NCBI RefSeq assembly: GCF_036365825.1
Contig: NZ_CP142675.1
Coordinates: 2,922,501-2,986,500, forward strand
Source: Qipengyuania sp. HL-TH1
GTDB taxonomy: Bacteria > Pseudomonadota > Alphaproteobacteria > Sphingomonadales > Sphingomonadaceae
Length of the DNA stretch: 64,000 nucleotides
Reading direction: 5' to 3'
Shown here in pieces: positions 44,817-53,808 of this stretch; the stretch's first letter is position 1; every line of letters begins with the position of its first letter. The notes under the pieces are model-generated. The model saw only the letters and a list, made by a program, of their open reading frames with translations. It made no database searches and was not told the DNA's origin. The position numbers were made by a program, and so were the translations under genes.

Positions 44817-47203
44817 AGTTCTCGCTCGAATGGCTCGAACACTTCCTCGACACCGATGCTTCGGTGCCGGAAATCGCAGCCGCGCTCAACCGGATCGGCC
44901 ATGAGGTCGAAGGCATCGAGGATCCGGCGGAAAGGCTCGCAGGGTTCCGCGTCGCCAAGGTGCTGACCGCCGCCAAGCATCCCGATGCCGACAAGCTGCA
45001 GGTGCTGAGCGTCGACACGGGCGAGGGCGATCCGCTGCAGGTTGTCTGCGGTGCGCCCAATGCGCGTGCGGGCATGAAGGGGGTGCTGGGCCTGCCTGGC
45101 GCGGCGGTTCCGGCCAATGGCATGGAACTGCGCAAGAGCGCGATCCGCGGGGTCGAATCGAACGGCATGATGTGTTCGGTGCGCGAGCTCGAACTGGGCG
45201 ATGAACACGACGGAATTATCGAACTGCCCGAGGACGCGCCGGTCGGCACCAGCTTTGCCGAATACAGCGATGCCTCGCCCGTGTTCGACGTCGCGATTAC
45301 GCCCGACCGCCCCGATTGCATGGGCGTGCTGGGCATTGCGCGCGATCTTGCTGCTGCGGGGCTGGGGACGTTCAAACCGGTCGATGTGCCTGCCATCGCG
45401 GGTGACGGCGCCTGCCCGGTCGAAGTGAAGATCGAGGACACGGAAGGTGTTCCGGCCTATTTCGCCCGGGTAATCCGCGGTGTTCGCAACGGTCCATCGC
45501 CCGACTGGATGCAGCGCCGGCTCAAGGCGGCCGGCCAGCGGCCGATCAGCGCGCTGGTCGATTGCACCAACTACCTGATGTTCGCGACCGGGCGCCCGGC
45601 GCATGTCTACGACCTTGCCAAGCTGAGCGGGGCGATGGTCGCCCGCCGCGCTGCGACTGGTGAGAGCGTCGAGGCGTTGAACGAGAAGACCTACACGCTC
45701 GACGAGACGATGACCGTGATTGCCGATGATAGCGGCGTGCACGATATCGGCGGGATCATGGGCGGCGCGCATTCGGGCGCAGCCGAGGACACTTGCGATG
45801 TTCTGCTCGAGATCGCCTATTTCGATCCCGAGCGCATCGGCGTGACCGGGCGCAAGCTGGGTCTCGCCTCCGACGCGCGCACGCGCTTCGAGCGCGGCGT
45901 CGACCCGGCGTTTCTCGACGACGGCCTGGCGCTGCTGACCGACCTGATCGTCCAGACCTGCGGCGGCCAGCCGACCGAGGTGGTGCGCGTGGGCGAGCCG
46001 CCTGCCGAAGCCAAGATCGTGGCATTCGATCCCGCGCTGACCGCGCGTCTCGGGGGTGTCGCAATCGGTGAAGACGAACAGCGCCGCATTCTCGAGGCAC
46101 TCGATTTCGCGGTCGGTGCCGACTGGCAGGTCACCTGCCCGCCGCGCCGTCACGATATCGAAGGGGCAGCGGATCTGGTCGAGGAAGTGGTCCGCATTTA
46201 CGGCCTCGATCACGTCGCCAGCGTCGCGCTTCCGCGGGCCGAAGGCGTGGCGAAGGCGACCGCGTCCCCGCAGCAGCAGCTTGAGCGCAAGCTGCGCCGG
46301 GCTGCCGCTGGGCGGGGGCTCAATGAAGCGGTGACCTGGTCCTTTCTCCCCACCGCCGAAGCCGAGCATTTCGCCGATGGCACCGCGCTATGGGTGCTCG
46401 ACAATCCGATCAGCGAAGACATGAAGGCAATGCGCCCCTCGCTGATCCCCGGCCTGCTGAGCGCTGCCAAGCGCAATGCCGATCGCGGCGCCGATGGCTC
46501 GCGGCTGTTCGAGCTCGGGCGGCGGTATTTCCGCGGCAAGGATGGCGCAAGCGACGAAAAGCCGACGCTGGGTCTGGTGCTCGCGGGCGACAAGACGCCG
46601 CGTGGCTGGGCGCAGGGCAAGGCCGCGCAGTTCGACGCGTACGACGCCAAGGCCGAGGCGGAAGCACTGCTCGCCGCCGCTGGTGCACCGGTCGATAATC
46701 TGATGGTCATGGGCGAAGCGGGGAACCAGTTCCACCCCGGCCAGTCGGGGACCTTGCGGCTTGGCCCCAAGAATGTGCTCGCCCGCTTTGGCGCGCTTCA
46801 CCCCAAAACGCTCAGGACCTTCGATATCGATGGTCCGGTAATGGCGGTCGAGATTTTCCTCCACGCCATCCCCGCAAAAAAGGGCGGCGGCAGCTTTGCC
46901 CGTCCTCCCTTTGCGCCGCCGGCGCTGCAGGCGGTCACGCGCGATTTCGCCTTCCTCGTCCCCGCGGACCTTCCCGCGAATGACCTCGTGCGCACAGTCA
47001 GGGGGGCGGACAAGCAGGCCATCGTCGAGGCGCGAGTGTTCGACGTGTTCGCGGGCCAGGGCGTGCCCGAGGGACGCAAGTCGGTTGCGGTGGAAGTGGT
47101 GCTGCAGCCTGGCGAGAAGAGTTTCACCGATGCCGAGATCAAGGCGATCGCCGACAAGGTCGTTGCTGCGGCCGGCAAGCAGGGCGCGGAGCTACGCGGA
47201 TGA
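44813..47203 (+). CDS. pheT: Phenylalanyl-tRNA synthetase beta subunit
   Basis: A 796-residue subunit with, in order, the N-terminal domain [13 protein letters not shown], an EMAP-like tRNA-binding fold (about 40-150), the B3/B4 editing region (about 215-400, with [15 protein letters not shown]), B5, the catalytic-like core, and a C-terminal ferredoxin-fold anticodon-binding domain (about 700-796). The start is an ATGA overlap with pheS; a longer frame upstream belongs to no conserved sequence. A downstream SDR overlaps its stop. Confidence 0.97.
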   Translation: MKFSLEWLEHFLDTDASVPEIAAALNRIGHEVEGIEDPAERLAGFRVAKVLTAAKHPDADKLQVLSVDTGEGDPLQVVCGAPNARAGMKGVLGLPGAAVPANGMELRKSAIRGVESNGMMCSVRELELGDEHDGIIELPEDAPVGTSFAEYSDASPVFDVAITPDRPDCMGVLGIARDLAAAGLGTFKPVDVPAIAGDGACPVEVKIEDTEGVPAYFARVIRGVRNGPSPDWMQRRLKAAGQRPISALVDCTNYLMFATGRPAHVYDLAKLSGAMVARRAATGESVEALNEKTYTLDETMTVIADDSGVHDIGGIMGGAHSGAAEDTCDVLLEIAYFDPERIGVTGRKLGLASDARTRFERGVDPAFLDDGLALLTDLIVQTCGGQPTEVVRVGEPPAEAKIVAFDPALTARLGGVAIGEDEQRRILEALDFAVGADWQVTCPPRRHDIEGAADLVEEVVRIYGLDHVASVALPRAEGVAKATASPQQQLERKLRRAAAGRGLNEAVTWSFLPTAEAEHFADGTALWVLDNPISEDMKAMRPSLIPGLLSAAKRNADRGADGSRLFELGRRYFRGKDGASDEKPTLGLVLAGDKTPRGWAQGKAAQFDAYDAKAEAEALLAAAGAPVDNLMVMGEAGNQFHPGQSGTLRLGPKNVLARFGALHPKTLRTFDIDGPVMAVEIFLHAIPAKKGGGSFARPPFAPPALQAVTRDFAFLVPADLPANDLVRTVRGADKQAIVEARVFDVFAGQGVPEGRKSVAVEVVLQPGEKSFTDAEIKAIADKVVAAAGKQGAELRG

Positions 47204-47952
47204 CCAAGACTGCTTTCGTGACCGGCGGCACAGCGGGCATTGGCGAGGCCACCGTCCGCACATTGGTGGCAAGCGGCTGGCGCTGTATTGCGACCGGTCG
47301 CCGCAAGGAACGCCTCGATGCGCTTGTCGAAGAGTTGGGCGCGGACAAAGTCCACCCCGCAGTTTTCGATGTGCGCGATGCCGATGCGATGGACACTGCT
47401 ATTGCCGCGCTGCCGGATGGTTTTGCGGGCATCGACCTGCTGGTCAACAATGCCGGTCTCGCGCGGGGCCTATCGCCCGCGCAGGAAGCCAGCCTCGACG
47501 ACTGGCAGACCATGATCGACACCAATGTGACCGCGATGGTAGTGCTTACCCGCAAGCTCCTGCCGACGCTGATCGAGCGCAAGGGCGCGATCATTGCGAT
47601 CGGTTCGGTGGCGGGCAATTATGTCTATCCCGGCGGCAACGTCTATGCAGGCTCCAAGGCCTTCGCGAACCACTTCACGCTCGCGCTGCGCGCCGACCTG
47701 CATGGTACCGGCGTACGCGTGACGAGCATCGAACCGGGGATGGTCGAAACCGAATTCACGCTGGTGCGCACCGGCAGCCAGGATGCCAGTGACGATCTCT
47801 ACCGCGGGGCGAACCCGATGACCGGACAGGATATCGCCGACATGATCAAATGGGTCGCCGAATTGCCTCCGCATCTCAACATCAACCGGCTCGAACCGAT
47901 GCCGGTGAACCAGGATTTCGCCGGCTTTCGGGTGGCGAGAGAGCACCACTGA
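47200..47952 (+). CDS. SDR family oxidoreductase (YdfG/serine 3-dehydrogenase-like)
   Basis: A 250-residue SDR starting inside the pheT stop. TGGTAGIGEATV is the cofactor motif, NNAGLARG the structural motif, and VYAGSKAF contains the YxxxK catalytic pair. ADLHGTGVRVTSIEPGMVETEF is typical of the NADP-dependent YdfG group, which oxidises 3-hydroxy acids such as serine and 3-hydroxypropionate. The gene is coupled to pheST but has no evident functional link. Confidence 0.88.
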   Translation: MTKTAFVTGGTAGIGEATVRTLVASGWRCIATGRRKERLDALVEELGADKVHPAVFDVRDADAMDTAIAALPDGFAGIDLLVNNAGLARGLSPAQEASLDDWQTMIDTNVTAMVVLTRKLLPTLIERKGAIIAIGSVAGNYVYPGGNVYAGSKAFANHFTLALRADLHGTGVRVTSIEPGMVETEFTLVRTGSQDASDDLYRGANPMTGQDIADMIKWVAELPPHLNINRLEPMPVNQDFAGFRVAREHH

Positions 47953-47953
47953 C

Positions 47954-48036
47954 CGTCACCCCCGCGACGGCGGGGGTCCAGCCGACCTTTCCGCCATTGA
48001 TATGTTATCTGGATTCCCGCCTGTGCGGGAATGACG
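47954..48036. repeat. Dispersed palindromic (REP-like) repeat, copy 2
   Basis: Left arm CGTCACCCCCGCGACGGCGG, right arm CTGGATTCCCGCCTGTGCGG running into GAATGACG, which together form an imperfect inverted repeat around a 27-base spacer. It is the same design as the 302-391 element (shared CGTCA-CCCGC-GGCGGG-TCCAG core). Its right end is only 12 bases from the prfC start codon, so the hairpin would lie close to the ribosome-binding site AGGAAAG. Confidence 0.75.
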
Positions 48037-48048
48037 AGGAAAGTTGAA

Positions 48049-49568
48049 ATGTCGAACCGCCGTACCTTCGCGATCATTTCGCACCCCGACGCGGGCAAGA
48101 CCACGCTGACCGAAAAGCTGCTGCTGACCGGCGGCGCGATCCATCTGGCGGGCGAGGTCAAGGCGCGCGGACAGGCGCGGCGCGCGCGGTCTGACTGGAT
48201 GAAGATCGAGCAGCAACGCGGCATCTCGGTGACCAGCTCGGTCATGACCTTCGAACGCGAGGGCATCACCTTCAACCTGCTCGACACGCCGGGGCACGAG
48301 GATTTCTCCGAAGATACCTATCGCACGCTGACCGCGGTCGACAGCGCGATCATGGTGATCGATGCCGCCAAGGGTATCGAGCCGCAAACGCGCAAGCTGT
48401 TCGAGGTCTGCCGCCTGCGCAGCGTGCCGATCATCACCTTCGTCAACAAGGTCGACCGCGAGGGCCGCCCCGTATTCGAGCTGCTCGACGAGATCGCCGA
48501 CATGCTCGCGCTCGATGTCAGCCCGCAGGCCTATCCGGTGGGCATGGGCGGCGAGTTCGAAGGCGTGCTCGATTTCGCCAGCGGCTGCGTTGCGCGGCCC
48601 GAGGGACCCAGCAAGGAATTCCTCGGCAAGCGCGATTGCGATGCGGAAATCCCCGAACGCTTCGCCGAGAACATCGAGCTGGCGCAGATCGGCTATCCCG
48701 AGTTCGACCTGGAGGCCTATCGCAGCGGCGATCTCACCCCGGTCTATTTCGGCTCCGCACTGAAAAACTTCGGCGTCACCGAGCTGATCGAAGCGATTGC
48801 GGAATACGCCCCGCCGCCGCGACCGCAGCCTGCGGGGGAAGAGCATATCCCGCCGACCCGCGACGAGGTCACCGGCTTCATCTTCAAGGTCCAGGCAAAC
48901 ATGGACCCCAACCACCGCGACCGGATCGCGTTCATGCGGCAGGTCTCGGGCACCTTCAAACGCGGCATGAAGCTGACGCCGAGCGGGCTGGGCAAACCGG
49001 TGGCGATCCATTCGCCGATCCTGTTCTTCGCGCAGGACCGCGAGGTGGCCGACACCGCCGAACCGGGCGACATCATCGGCATACCCAACCACGGCACGCT
49101 GAGGGTGGGCGATACGCTGTCCGAAAAGAACGTGATCCGCTTTACCGGCCTGCCCAATTTTGCACCTGAAATCCTGCGCCGTGTGGCGCTGGTCGATCCG
49201 ACCAAGACCAAGCAATTGCGCAAAGCGCTCGATGACCTTTCCGAAGAGGGCGTGATCCAAGTGTTCTATCCCGAGCTGGGCGGGCAGTGGATCATCGGTG
49301 TCGTCGGCCAATTGCAGCTCGAGGTGCTGATCAGCCGCCTGTCGGCCGAATATAAGGTCGAAGCCAAGCTCGAAGCGTCGCCCTTTGTCACTGCACGCTG
49401 GGTCAGGGGGATGCGAAGGCGCTGGCGGAGTTCGAGAAATTCAACCTGTCGACCCTGGCCAAGGATCGCGACGGCGATCTGGTCTTCATGGCCAAGAGCC
49501 CGTGGGACGTGAACTACCAGCAGGAAAAGAACCCCGACCTCATCTTCTCGGCGACGAAGGAGCGGTAG
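48049..49568 (+). pseudogene. prfC: Peptide chain release factor 3, frameshifted near the C-terminus
   Basis: GTPase that recycles RF1/RF2 after termination. The frame from ATG 48049 (AGGAAAG upstream) gives ISHPDAGKTTLTE (G1), DTPGHEDFSEDT (G3) and FVNKVDREGR (G4), then a good RF3 body to residue 454 (ARWVRG). There the frame goes off. One extra G in the G5 run at 49406-49410 restores the expected C-terminus (DAKALAEFEKFNLSTLAKD to FSATKER), ending at the TAG 49566-49568, for about 506 residues. The unshifted frame continues to 49512 with an unrelated tail. Confidence 0.85.
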
Positions 49569-49605
49569 GCTTGCGGGCACGGCGGCGACGCGGCATGGAA
49601 ATCGC

Positions 49606-50478
49606 ATGACGCTACATGCCGGACCGACCTCGCAGACCTTCATCTCGCAGCGCCTGCGCCTGCATTATCTCGACTGGGGCAATCGCGGGAAACCGCCGCT
49701 GGTGCTGGTGCACGGCGGGCGCGACCATGCGCGCAGCTGGGACTGGGTGGCCGAGCAATTGCGCGACGACTGGCATGTGGTCGCGCTCGATCACCGCGGG
49801 CACGGCGATTCCGACTGGGTCAGCGATGGCAATTACTCGTCGAACGACATGGTCTACGACCTTGCCCAGCTGATCCACCAATTGGGTGTCGGACCGGTCA
49901 CCATCGTCAGCCACTCGATGGGCGGCAATGTCTCGCTGCGCTATGCCGGGACCTTCCCCGAGATGGTCACCAAGATCGTCGCGATCGAAGGGCTGGGGCC
50001 AAGCCCCAAGCGGCAGGCCGAAATGCGCGCCGATCCCTACCCGCAACGTCTCAACGAATGGATCGGCAAGAAACGCGCCGCGTCGGGCCGCAGTCCGCGC
50101 AAATACGATAGCATCGAAGCCGCCTTCGCGCGGATGATCGAAGAGAACAGCTACCTCACCGAGGAACAGGCGCGTCACCTGACGGTCCACGGGGTCAACC
50201 GCAACGAAGACGGCACCTACAGCTGGAAGTTCGACCCGCATCTCAATGTCTGGGCGGTCGAGGATGTGGCCGATGAATTCCTCTACCAGACCTGGGCCGC
50301 GATCAGCGCGCCGACACTGCTGCTCTACGGCGCCGACAGCTGGGCCTCCAACCCCGAGGGCGACGGGCGGCTCGACCATTTCGCCAATGCGGAAGTGATC
50401 GAGTTCGAGAATGCGGGCCACTGGCTCCATCACGACCAGTTCGACCACTTCATGGCGACGCTGAGGGACTTTCTTTAG
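49606..50478 (+). CDS. Alpha/beta-fold hydrolase
   Basis: A 290-residue alpha/beta hydrolase. The oxyanion region is LVLVHGGRDHARSW, the nucleophile elbow is SHSMGG, the acid residue is probably the aspartate in YGADSW, and the catalytic histidine is in NAGHWLHHDQF. Family members include esterases, haloalkane dehalogenases and epoxide hydrolases; the substrate is unknown. The PNPOx-like gene starts one base after it ends. Confidence 0.92.
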   Translation: MTLHAGPTSQTFISQRLRLHYLDWGNRGKPPLVLVHGGRDHARSWDWVAEQLRDDWHVVALDHRGHGDSDWVSDGNYSSNDMVYDLAQLIHQLGVGPVTIVSHSMGGNVSLRYAGTFPEMVTKIVAIEGLGPSPKRQAEMRADPYPQRLNEWIGKKRAASGRSPRKYDSIEAAFARMIEENSYLTEEQARHLTVHGVNRNEDGTYSWKFDPHLNVWAVEDVADEFLYQTWAAISAPTLLLYGADSWASNPEGDGRLDHFANAEVIEFENAGHWLHHDQFDHFMATLRDFL

Positions 50479-51039
50479 TGGCCGAATTCTTCGATCGGCT
50501 GGATGAGAAGCACATGGCCATGATCGGCAGGCAGCCGGTCTTTTTCGTCGCCACTGCCGCCGACGATGCGCGCATCAATCTCAGCCCCAAGGGCTACGAT
50601 GCTTTCCGCGTGATCTCGCCGACCCGCGTCGCCTATCTCGACCTTGGCGGGTCGGGCAACGAGACGCACGCCCATCTAGCGGCCGACGGGCGGGCGAATC
50701 ACGGTGATGTTCTGCAATTTCGACCGGCCCGCGCTGATCCTGCGGATCTATGGCCGCGGCCGGCCGGTCCTGCCGCAGGATGCGGACTGGGACGCATTGG
50801 CCGGTCAATTCGATCTGCTGCCCGGCACGCGGCAGATATTCGACATCGCGGTCGAGAGTGTGCAGACCAGCTGCGGCTGGGGTGTGCCCTTCATGGAATA
50901 TCGCGAGGAACGGCACACGCTCAAGAAGGCGCATGGCCAGGCCGATCCCGATGAGTGGGTTGCCAAGACGCAGGGCCGCACCATCAGTATCGATGGTCTT
51001 CCGACCCGGCCGACCGACCGCTATTTCAAGGGTGAGTAG
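50478..51039 (+). pseudogene. Pyridoxamine 5'-phosphate oxidase-family protein, frameshifted
   Basis: A flavin-binding split-barrel protein broken by one base. The first frame (GTG 50478) covers 73 residues (MAEFFDRLDEKHMAMIGRQ to LAADGRA). The rest is in the +1 frame from 50698 (ITVMFCNFDRPALILRIYGRG) to the TGA... end at 51039. Dropping one A of the pair at 50697-50698 joins them into about 186 residues, the usual size. It overlaps the hydrolase stop by one base and precedes the EEP gene by 6 bases. Confidence 0.8.
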
Positions 51040-51045
51040 CCCCGC

Positions 51046-51747
51046 GTGCAGCTTACCTTCGCCAGCTACAACATCCACAAGGCCGTCGGGCTCGATCGCA
51101 AGCGCGATCCCGAGCGCATCCTGTCGGTTCTGAACGAGATCGATGCGGACATCATTGCGCTGCAGGAAGCCGACCGGCGCATCGGCGAACGCGCAAGCGT
51201 GCTCCCGCGCGCCGAGATCGACGACACGCGCTGGCGGGTGATCGAGGTGGCCAAGCGCCCGCGCAGCATCGGCTGGCATGGCAATGCCCTGCTGGTGCGG
51301 CGCGATCTGGAGGTTGTCTCGGGCGAGGCGCTCGACCTGCCCACGCTCGAGCCGCGCGGCGCGGCCTGCGGCGAAATCATGATCGAGGGCAAGCGCCTGC
51401 GCGTCATCGGCACGCATCTCGATCTGTCCGGCCTGCGCCGCCGCGACCAGATCCGTTCGCTGCTGACCTTTGTCGATGAATGCGCTGGCGACCTGCCCAC
51501 CGTCATCATGGGCGATTTCAACCAATGGGGCCGCAGCACGGGGGCCATGCGCGAATTCACCGATGGCTGGCGCATCATCACCCCCGGTCGCAGCTACCCC
51601 AGCCGCCAGCCGGTGGCCACGCTCGACCGCATCGTGGCGAGCAGGCACTGGAGCCTCGTCGGTGCCGAGGTCCACCACACCGGCCTGTCGGCGGTGGCTT
51701 CGGATCATTTACCCATCATGGCTACGCTCGCCCTGATCAAAAAATAG
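51046..51747 (+). CDS. Endonuclease/exonuclease/phosphatase-family protein
   Basis: A 233-residue EEP-fold hydrolase starting with GTG. Catalytic motifs are IIALQEAD, GTHLDLSG, MGDFNQW, LDRIVAS and SDHLPIM, all complete. Such proteins (YbhP-like) may be phosphodiesterases or phospholipases; the substrate is unknown. It is closely spaced behind the hydrolase and PNPOx genes and probably shares their transcript. Confidence 0.9.
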   Translation: MQLTFASYNIHKAVGLDRKRDPERILSVLNEIDADIIALQEADRRIGERASVLPRAEIDDTRWRVIEVAKRPRSIGWHGNALLVRRDLEVVSGEALDLPTLEPRGAACGEIMIEGKRLRVIGTHLDLSGLRRRDQIRSLLTFVDECAGDLPTVIMGDFNQWGRSTGAMREFTDGWRIITPGRSYPSRQPVATLDRIVASRHWSLVGAEVHHTGLSAVASDHLPIMATLALIKK

Positions 51748-51822
51748 GCACACGCCTAATCTGTGGGCAATAATCGAAGCGCGACGCCGGCGGTTGCGCC
51801 TGTTTCTTACCGTAATCGCGTT

Positions 51823-51838
51823 TGGCACGCACATTGCT
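51823..51838 (+). promoter_or_regulatory. Sigma-54 promoter for glnK-amtB
   Basis: TGGCACGCACATTGCT matches the RpoN consensus TGGCAC-N5-TTGCW at all conserved positions. The -24 GG and -12 GC doublets are 10 bases apart. It lies about 50 bases upstream of the glnK start. Expression is expected to depend on NtrC when ammonium is scarce; I could not identify a clear NtrC enhancer site upstream. Confidence 0.92.
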
Positions 51839-51888
51839 GATTGTGACCCGCCGGTGCTTGGCCGGTGGATCACACAGGGGGTGAAGGC

Positions 51889-52227
51889 GTGAAATTCATC
51901 ATCGCAGTCATCAAGCCATTCAAGCTCGACGAAGTGCGTGAAGCGCTTGGCGGCATTGGAGTGGCGGGAATGACCGTTACCGAAGTCAAGGGTTTCGGCC
52001 GCCAGAAAGGCCAGACCGAAATCTACCGCGGCGCCGAATACTCGACCAACATGCTGCCCAAGGTGAAGCTCGAGATCGCCGCTGCCGACGACCTCGCCGA
52101 TCAGGTGGTCGAAACGATCCAGCAAACCGCCAGCACCGAGGCAATCGGCGACGGCAAGATCTTCGTGTTCGACCTTGCCAGCGCGACGCGCATTCGCACC
52201 GGCGAGACCGGCGACACCGCGCTTTGA
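51889..52227 (+). CDS. glnK: Nitrogen regulatory protein P-II
   Basis: A 112-residue trimeric signal protein. The GTG start at 51889 gives the canonical length and places the uridylylation tyrosine at position 51 in YRGAEYSTN. The GRQKGQ loop before it and the C-terminal ATRIRTGETGDTAL are typical. It senses 2-oxoglutarate, ATP and ADP and controls AmtB, GlnE and NtrB. Proximity to amtB makes it a GlnK-type copy. A 24-base-longer frame upstream adds non-family residues and is rejected. Confidence 0.97.
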   Translation: MKFIIAVIKPFKLDEVREALGGIGVAGMTVTEVKGFGRQKGQTEIYRGAEYSTNMLPKVKLEIAAADDLADQVVETIQQTASTEAIGDGKIFVFDLASATRIRTGETGDTAL

Positions 52228-52241
52228 GGGGGCTTCCGCAA

Positions 52242-53579
52242 ATGACCAGAAAATTTCTCCATGCAGCACCCCTGGCCGTGGCCGGGTTGCTTCTTTCCGA
52301 ACCTGCCTTCGCGCAGGACGCCGTCAGCGCCGAGGCGCTCGAAGCCGCGGGCGCGGTCTCCGGCGGCACCGCTTACATCTTCAACACGCTGCTGTTCCTG
52401 ATCGGCGGCTTCCTCGTCATGTGGATGGCCGCCGGCTTCGCCATGCTCGAAGCCGGCCTCGTGCGTTCCAAGAACGTCTCGGTGCAATGTCTCAAGAACA
52501 TCGGTCTCTATTCGATCGCGGGGCTCATGTTCTGGGTGATCGGCTATTCGATCGCCTATCCCGGCTTCGAAGGGGGCTTCTTCGGCATCGCCGATTTCCC
52601 CTATTGGATGCAGGGCGTGGGTGAAGCCGATACCGACACCGGCTATTCGATCGCGTCCGACTGGTTCTTCCAGATGGTCTTCTGCGCCACCACCGCCTCG
52701 ATCGTTTCGGGCACCGTGGCCGAGCGGATCAAGATCGTTCCGTTCTTCATCTTCGTCACGCTGCTGACCGGCTTCATCTATCCGGTCATCGTCAGCTGGG
52801 AATGGGGCGCTGGCTGGCTCGACGCGATGGGCTTCTCGGACTTTGCCGGTTCGACGCTGGTCCACTCGACCGGTGGCTGGGCCGCTCTGATGGGTGCGCT
52901 GATCATCGGGCCGCGTCTGGGCCGCTATACCGACAAGGGCGTGACGGTCTTCCCGGGTTCGAGCATTCCGCTCGCGACGCTGGGGACCTTCATCCTGTGG
53001 CTCGGCTGGTTCGGCTTCAACGGCGCTTCGCAGCTTGCCATGGGCACCATCGGCGATGTCTCCGACGTGTCGAAGATCTTCGTCAACACCAACATGGCCG
53101 CTGCGGCCGGCGTGGTCGTGGCGATCATCCTGACGCAGCTGCGCTACGGCAAGGCGGATACCACCATGGCGCTCAACGGCGCACTGGCCGGCCTCGTTGC
53201 CATCACCGCCGAACCGCTCACGCCCAATGTCGGCATGGCGATCATCATCGGCGGGATCGGCGGCGCACTGCCCGTGATCTTCGTCCCGCTGCTCGACAAG
53301 CTGAAGATCGACGATGTCGTCGGCGCAATCCCGGTCCACCTCGTGGCCGGTATCTGGGGCACGCTCGCCGTGCCGCTGACCAACACCGGCGTGCCCTTCG
53401 TGGCGCAGCTGACGGGTGTGGTTGCGACCGGCGTGTTCGTCTGCGTGACCTCGGGCATCGTGTGGTTCGCACTCAAGTCGACGATCGGCGTGCGCCCCAG
53501 CGAAGAAGAAGAGATGGCAGGTCTCGACCTCGGCGAAACCGGGATCGAAGCCTATCCGGAATTTGCCCGGGCCAACTGA
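52242..53579 (+). CDS. amtB: Ammonium transporter
   Basis: A 445-residue inner-membrane channel with an N-terminal signal peptide (about 1-20, cut near AFA/Q) and eleven transmembrane segments. The twin pore histidines are in STLVHSTGGWAAL and GAIPVHLVAGIWG, and GWFGFNGAS is a family signature. GlnK blocks it when nitrogen is plentiful. Start at 52242 is 14 bases after glnK, giving the classic glnK-amtB pair. It ends with a strong terminator. Confidence 0.97.
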   Translation: MTRKFLHAAPLAVAGLLLSEPAFAQDAVSAEALEAAGAVSGGTAYIFNTLLFLIGGFLVMWMAAGFAMLEAGLVRSKNVSVQCLKNIGLYSIAGLMFWVIGYSIAYPGFEGGFFGIADFPYWMQGVGEADTDTGYSIASDWFFQMVFCATTASIVSGTVAERIKIVPFFIFVTLLTGFIYPVIVSWEWGAGWLDAMGFSDFAGSTLVHSTGGWAALMGALIIGPRLGRYTDKGVTVFPGSSIPLATLGTFILWLGWFGFNGASQLAMGTIGDVSDVSKIFVNTNMAAAAGVVVAIILTQLRYGKADTTMALNGALAGLVAITAEPLTPNVGMAIIIGGIGGALPVIFVPLLDKLKIDDVVGAIPVHLVAGIWGTLAVPLTNTGVPFVAQLTGVVATGVFVCVTSGIVWFALKSTIGVRPSEEEEMAGLDLGETGIEAYPEFARAN

Positions 53580-53666
53580 TTACCAGTTCGGCGGGGGCGC
53601 CGTTCTCTCTCCTCTCCTCGGGCGCCCCCGCCTACCCATGTTCCTCCTGCGAACACCGACTGTATT

Positions 53667-53699
53667 GGGCCGGAGATTACCTCTCCGGCCCCTTTTTTA
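53667..53699 (+). terminator. Rho-independent terminator after glnK-amtB
   Basis: GGGCCGGAGA and TCTCCGGCCC form a perfect 10-bp stem with a 5-base loop, followed by CTTTTTTAT. An earlier GC-rich stem (GCGGGGGCGCC/GGCGCCCCCGC, about 53593-53635) lacks a T-run and may only stabilise the message end. Confidence 0.92.
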
Positions 53700-53751
53700 T
53701 GCTCGATGCGCACTGTGATGTTTTTGCTGCGGCGGGCGCGGGATAGGCACG

Positions 53752-53790
53752 AAAAAAGCGGGCCGGGGAGACGATCCCCGGCCCGCTTTT
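53752..53790. terminator. Bidirectional Rho-independent terminator
   Basis: AAAAGCGGGCCGGGG and CCCCGGCCCGCTTTT make a long perfect stem with a short loop and A/T tails on both sides. On the minus strand it ends the GMC oxidoreductase operon, which stops 19 bases away. On the plus strand it backs up the amtB terminator. Confidence 0.9.
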
Positions 53791-53808
53791 CTGTCTGCGA
53801 CAAGGCTC

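Noticed and set aside
51780-51822. NtrC enhancer sites upstream of the sigma-54 promoter
   Set aside because: No clear TGCACC-N5-GGTGCA dyad was found; weak GC-rich partial matches are expected by chance.
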